Source: JACDBE01 sp051002015 (lineage in GTDB: Bacteria > Actinomycetota > Acidimicrobiia > Spongiisociales > UBA5794). From it: 9,065 bases of DNA. This document shows, in pieces, positions 6,301 to 9,065 of the stretch. The translations under genes and the position numbers were made by a program. The DNA lies in assembly GCA_051002015.1 (NCBI GenBank), contig JBPCMS010000060.1, forward strand, positions 1 to 9,065, written 5' to 3'. Each line of letters begins with the position of its first letter. The first letter of the stretch is position 1. The notes under the pieces are model-generated. The model saw nothing but the letters and a program-made list of their open reading frames with translations. It was not told where the DNA came from and did not search any database.

Positions 6301-7322
6301 CGCCACTCGAGGATCACCTTGCCGCACTCACCCGACCGCACCGTCTCGAAGGCGTCTGCGTAGTCTTCGGCGGCGAAGTGGTGGGTGATGACCGGGGTCA
6401 CGTCGAGCCCGGTCTGCAGCATCGCCAGCATCTTGTACCAGGTCTCGAACATCTTGCGCCCGTAGATTCCGCGCAGGGTGAGCCCCTTGAAGATGATGTC
6501 GTTCCAGTCGATGGGGGCGTTGGCGGTCGGGATCCCGAGCAGGGCGATCTGCGCCCCGTTGTTCATGGTCGAGATCATGTCGTGGAGCGCCGATGACACC
6601 CCGGACATCTCCATCCCGACATCGAAGCCCTCCCGCATCCCCAGCGAGGCCATCACCCCGGCTAGCGCCGTTGTGGCGACGTTGACCGCCCGGTCCGCCC
6701 CCATCGTCGCCGCCATCCCCAGCCGGTAGTCGTTGACGTCGGTGACCACCACGAACCGGGCGCCGACGTGGCGGGCGATCGCCACCGCCATCACCCCGAT
6801 CGGGCCCGCCCCGGTGATCAGCACGTCCTCGCCCACCAGGTCGGCGCTGAGGGCGGTGTGGGTGGCGTTGCCCAGCGGGTCGAGGATGGCGGCGACGTCG
6901 TCCGACACGTCGTCAGGGACCGGCTGGACGTTCTCACCGGGGATGGCGACCAGATCGGCGAAGGCCCCGGGCCGGTTGACCCCGACCCCGACGGTGTGGA
7001 GACACAGGTGTTGGCGGCCACCTTGGCAGTTGCGGCACCGGCCGCACACGATGTGTCCCTCGCCCGACACCCGCTGCCCGACGGCGAGCCCGGTGACCTC
7101 GGAGCCGAAGGCGGCGACGGTGCCCATGTACTCGTGGCCGATCACCATGGGCACCGGGATGGTCCGCTGCGCCCACTCGTCCCACGAGACGATGTGCAGA
7201 TCCGTCCCGCAGATCGACCCCTTGCCCACCGCGATCAGGACGTCGTTGGGTCCCACCTCGGGCTCGGGGACCTCCTCCATCCAGATCCCCGGCTCCGGCT
7301 TGGCCTTGACCAGTGCCCGCAT
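6297..7322 (-). CDS. tdh: L-threonine 3-dehydrogenase (zinc-dependent)
   Basis: This enzyme oxidises L-threonine with NAD+ to 2-amino-3-ketobutyrate, the first step of threonine degradation to glycine. The protein is 341 aa, the same length as E. coli Tdh, and can be aligned without gaps by eye. The catalytic zinc site has Cys38 (SICGTD) and His63-Glu64 (VIGHEYMG). The structural zinc cysteines are at 93, 96, 99 and 107 (IVCGRCRNCQGGRQHLC). The Rossmann motif GAGPIG is at 171-176, and the Tdh-typical stretches GVGVNRPG, IFKGLTLRGIYGRKMFETWY and SGECGKVILEW are present. Its ATG overlaps the kbl stop by one base (TGATG), so translation is probably coupled to kbl. Its own stop overlaps the start of the deaminase. 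All key residues are intact. The kbl neighbour separates it from other medium-chain dehydrogenases such as sorbitol or butanediol dehydrogenase. Confidence 0.97.
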   Translation of the reverse strand: MRALVKAKPEPGIWMEEVPEPEVGPNDVLIAVGKGSICGTDLHIVSWDEWAQRTIPVPMVIGHEYMGTVAAFGSEVTGLAVGQRVSGEGHIVCGRCRNCQGGRQHLCLHTVGVGVNRPGAFADLVAIPGENVQPVPDDVSDDVAAILDPLGNATHTALSADLVGEDVLITGAGPIGVMAVAIARHVGARFVVVTDVNDYRLGMAATMGADRAVNVATTALAGVMASLGMREGFDVGMEMSGVSSALHDMISTMNNGAQIALLGIPTANAPIDWNDIIFKGLTLRGIYGRKMFETWYKMLAMLQTGLDVTPVITHHFAAEDYADAFETVRSGECGKVILEWR

Positions 7323-8512
7323 CAGCCGATCACCTCCAGTTCGGCGCCGACCTCGGCGAAGGCGACAATGGCCCGGTCGAGGTGTTCCCTGGTGTGTGCC
7401 GCCGACAGCTGCGTGCGGATCCGGGCCTGGCCCTTGGGCACGACCGGGAACGAGAACCCGATGACATAGATGCCCCTGGGGAGCAGCCGGTCGGCCATCT
7501 CCCCGGCCAGGGTGGCGTCACCCAGCATCACCGGGATGATGGGGTGCCCGGCCCCGGCCAGGGTGAACCCTGCGCGCTCCATCCCTGCCCGGAAGTAGGC
7601 GGCATTGCCGGCGAGCCGGTCCCGTAGCTCCTCGGATCCGGCCACCATGTCGAGCACCCGCCGCGTCGTCGCCGCCATCACCGGGGCCAGCGTGTTGGAG
7701 AACAGGTAGGGGCGGGAGCGCTGCCGCAGCCACGCCACGATCTCCCCACGCCCCGAGGTGTAGCCGCCGGATGCGCCTCCCAGCGCCTTCCCCAACGTCC
7801 CGGTGACGATGTCGATGCGGTCGGCGACCCCGTGGTGGTCGGGGGTGCCGCCGCCGTGGGGACCCATGAACCCGACGGCGTGGGAGTCGTCGACCATCAC
7901 CATGGCGTCGTAGCGGTCCGCCAGCTCGCAGATGCCGGGGAGGTCGGCGATGACCCCGTCCATCGAGAACACCCCGTCGGTGGCGATGAGCCGGAACCGG
8001 GCGCCCGCCGCCGCCCGGAGCTGCGCCTCCAGATCGGCCATGTCGTTGTTGGCGTAGCGGAACCGCTGCGCCTTCGACAGCCGCACCCCGTCGATGATCG
8101 AGGCGTGGTTGAGGGCGTCCGAGATCACGGCGTCCTCCTCGCCCAGCAGGGTCTCGAACAGCCCCCCGTTGGCGTCGAAGCACGACCCGTACAGGATGGT
8201 GTCGTCGGTGCCGAGGAATCCGCTCAGCTCCTCCTCCAGCCTGCGGTGCACCTCATGGGTGCCGCAGATGAACCGGACCGACGCCATCCCGTAGCCGTGC
8301 TCGGCGACGGCGTCCTTGGCGGCTTCGATCAGCGCAGGATGGTTGGCCAACCCCAGGTAGTTGTTGGCGCAGAGGTTGACCACCTCGGACCCGTCGTCGA
8401 GGGTGACCACCGCGTCCTGCTGGCTGGTGATGATGCGCTCGGTCTTGTACAGCCCTTCGGCGTGCAGCCGTTTGGTCTGTTGGGACAGGTGATCGAGATA
8501 GCGCTGGGTCAT
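7322..8512 (-). CDS. kbl: Glycine C-acetyltransferase (2-amino-3-ketobutyrate CoA ligase)
   Basis: This PLP enzyme of the alpha-oxoamine synthase family cleaves 2-amino-3-ketobutyrate with CoA to glycine and acetyl-CoA, the second step after Tdh. The protein is 396 aa against 398 in E. coli Kbl. Visible landmarks are LCANNYLGLANHP, YGMASVRFICGTHEVHRRLE, LNHASIIDGVRL, MVDDSHAVGFMG (PLP-contacting Asp208 and His211), the PLP-lysine motif GTLGKALGGASGG with Lys242, and RPYLFSNTLAP. The SVRFICGTH and SGGYTSG stretches favour Kbl over the BioF, HemA and Spt relatives. The ATG at 8512 is chosen because a GGAGG Shine-Dalgarno lies 4 nt upstream; a TTG at 8542 is in frame but lacks one. It is first in a three-gene operon with tdh and the deaminase. 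Its neighbour on the other side is a divergent ureohydrolase 65 bp away. Confidence 0.97.
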   Translation of the reverse strand: MTQRYLDHLSQQTKRLHAEGLYKTERIITSQQDAVVTLDDGSEVVNLCANNYLGLANHPALIEAAKDAVAEHGYGMASVRFICGTHEVHRRLEEELSGFLGTDDTILYGSCFDANGGLFETLLGEEDAVISDALNHASIIDGVRLSKAQRFRYANNDMADLEAQLRAAAGARFRLIATDGVFSMDGVIADLPGICELADRYDAMVMVDDSHAVGFMGPHGGGTPDHHGVADRIDIVTGTLGKALGGASGGYTSGRGEIVAWLRQRSRPYLFSNTLAPVMAATTRRVLDMVAGSEELRDRLAGNAAYFRAGMERAGFTLAGAGHPIIPVMLGDATLAGEMADRLLPRGIYVIGFSFPVVPKGQARIRTQLSAAHTREHLDRAIVAFAEVGAELEVIG

Positions 8513-8516
8513 GGCA

Positions 8517-8535
8517 CCTCCGGCGTCCGAGTCTA
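8517..8535 (-). promoter_or_regulatory. Putative -10 element and Shine-Dalgarno of the kbl-tdh-deaminase operon
   Basis: On the minus strand, TAGACT (8535-8530) fits TANNNT. The GGAGG ribosome binding site (8521-8517) follows and ends 4 nt before the kbl ATG. If transcription starts about 7 nt after the -10 element, the leader would be only about 10 nt but would still carry the Shine-Dalgarno. No clear -35 hexamer is visible. The Shine-Dalgarno is convincing; the -10 is inferred. Confidence 0.4.
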
Positions 8536-8564
8536 TGGGCAACGCCCCGCCCGGGCACCTCGGC

Positions 8565-8570
8565 TAGCTT
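8565..8570 (+). promoter_or_regulatory. Putative -10 element of the ureohydrolase gene (leaderless layout)
   Basis: TAGCTT fits TANNNT and is followed by 7 bases and then the ATG at 8578. No Shine-Dalgarno precedes the ATG and no clear -35 is seen. It shares the 65-bp gap with the divergent kbl promoter, so a single regulator bound there could affect both directions. Confidence 0.42.
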
Positions 8571-8577
8571 CCGGGCG

Positions 8578-9063
8578 ATGGACGACCAGCAGCAACCGGC
8601 GCCGGACGACGTGCGGCGGGAGCTGAGCGCCGGGATGCGGGAGCAGCTCGAGCTTGGTCGGGTCTTCGGCGGGCTGGCCACCTTCGGGCAGCGTCCATTC
8701 GTTCCCGAGGTCGATCGTCTCCACGCGTGGCGGCCGGACGTGGCCATCGTCGGGGCCCCGTTCGACAACTCCACCACGAACCGGGCCGGCGCCCGCTTCG
8801 GGCCGCGGGCGATCCGCAGCCTGGTCTACGAGCCGGGCAGCTACCACCTCGATCTCGGTATCGAGATCTTCGACTGGCTGGAGGTGGTCGACCACGGCGA
8901 CGCCCACTGTCCCCACGGTCAGACCGAGCGGAGCCACGCCAACATCCACGATCGGGTCCTTGGGGTGGCGGAGCGGGGCATCGTTCCGGTGGTCCTCGGC
9001 GGCGACCACTCGATCACATGGCCGGCGGGGAAAGGGGGGGCCGAGGTGCACGGATTAGGATAG
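8578..9063 (+). CDS. Agmatinase/arginase-family ureohydrolase, N-terminal half; 3' end lost at degraded contig end
   Basis: This is a manganese-dependent ureohydrolase that should hydrolyse a guanidino compound (agmatine, arginine, guanidinobutyrate or similar) to urea plus an amine. About 160 residues are present out of roughly 310-330. Visible are VAIVGAPFDNSTTNRAGARF, FGPRAIR, LEVVDHGDA and the first metal-binding motif VLGGDHSITWP (His144). The later DAHxD and SFDxD metal motifs lie beyond the window. After WPA the sequence no longer follows the family well, although AEVHG is still recognisable. A TAG at 9061-9063 closes the frame just before the window stops. I read these last ~35 bases as low-quality contig-end sequence and not as a true stop. 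The start at 8578 has a -10-like TAGCTT 7 nt upstream and is divergent from kbl. The exact substrate cannot be told from this half. Confidence 0.85.
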   Translation: MDDQQQPAPDDVRRELSAGMREQLELGRVFGGLATFGQRPFVPEVDRLHAWRPDVAIVGAPFDNSTTNRAGARFGPRAIRSLVYEPGSYHLDLGIEIFDWLEVVDHGDAHCPHGQTERSHANIHDRVLGVAERGIVPVVLGGDHSITWPAGKGGAEVHGLG

Positions 9064-9065
9064 GT

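Noticed and set aside
5101..6363. 420-codon open frame on the plus strand spanning the convergent gap
   Set aside because: It overlaps the DUF5996 gene in another frame, runs antisense to the deaminase, and its product is Arg/Gly/Pro-rich without any domain.
1..9065. New defence, biosynthetic or mobile system
   Set aside because: Every gene except the DUF5996 protein belongs to a known housekeeping or catabolic family. No toxin, nuclease, reverse transcriptase, integrase, phage or biosynthetic cluster gene was seen, and no unexplained stretch exceeds 110 bases.

Overview
The window is visibly GC-rich, densely packed bacterial DNA. Strong third-position G/C bias, GTG starts, leaderless-looking promoters and a DUF5996 gene suggest an actinobacterium, possibly of the Acidimicrobiia type; the class-level guess is inference only. 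It looks like a complete short contig: a gene is cut at each end, and the last ~35 bases look degraded.

Layout. (1) 1-2062, minus strand: a two-component system, an OmpR/PhoB-type response regulator followed with a 1-base stop/start overlap by a HAMP/HisKA sensor kinase that runs off the left edge. (2) 2063-2193: the regulator's promoter region, containing a perfect 54-bp tandem duplication that includes the 3' end of the next gene. (3) 2171-3887, minus strand: a DUF4015 (putative glycosyl hydrolase) lipoprotein followed 15 bp later by a small VOC/PhnB-like gene that carries a 1-base frameshift in a C6 run. (4) 3947-4915, minus strand: a CorA-family metal channel. (5) 4988-5782, plus strand: a DUF5996 protein of unknown function, divergent from corA. 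(6) 5839-8512, minus strand: a tightly coupled operon of kbl (2-amino-3-ketobutyrate CoA ligase), tdh (L-threonine 3-dehydrogenase) and a small cytosine deaminase of the yeast Fcy1 type. (7) 8578-9063, plus strand: the N-terminal half of an agmatinase/arginase-family ureohydrolase, divergent from kbl.

How the genes work together. Tdh oxidises threonine to 2-amino-3-ketobutyrate and Kbl cleaves that with CoA to glycine and acetyl-CoA. The overlapping stop and start codons (TGATG between kbl and tdh, GTGA between tdh and the deaminase) imply translational coupling. The divergent ureohydrolase and the deaminase give the right-hand third a nitrogen-catabolism flavour: threonine, cytosine or a related base, and a guanidino compound. 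The left half deals with the envelope and signalling: sensor kinase, lipoprotein, metal channel.

I see no mobile element, CRISPR array, tRNA, rRNA or obvious defence system. The points most worth a second look are the frameshifted VOC gene, the 54-bp duplication next to it, the Fcy1-type deaminase inside a threonine-degradation operon, and the repeated -10-like/7-nt/start-codon arrangement that points to leaderless transcripts. None of these amounts to a clearly new system.
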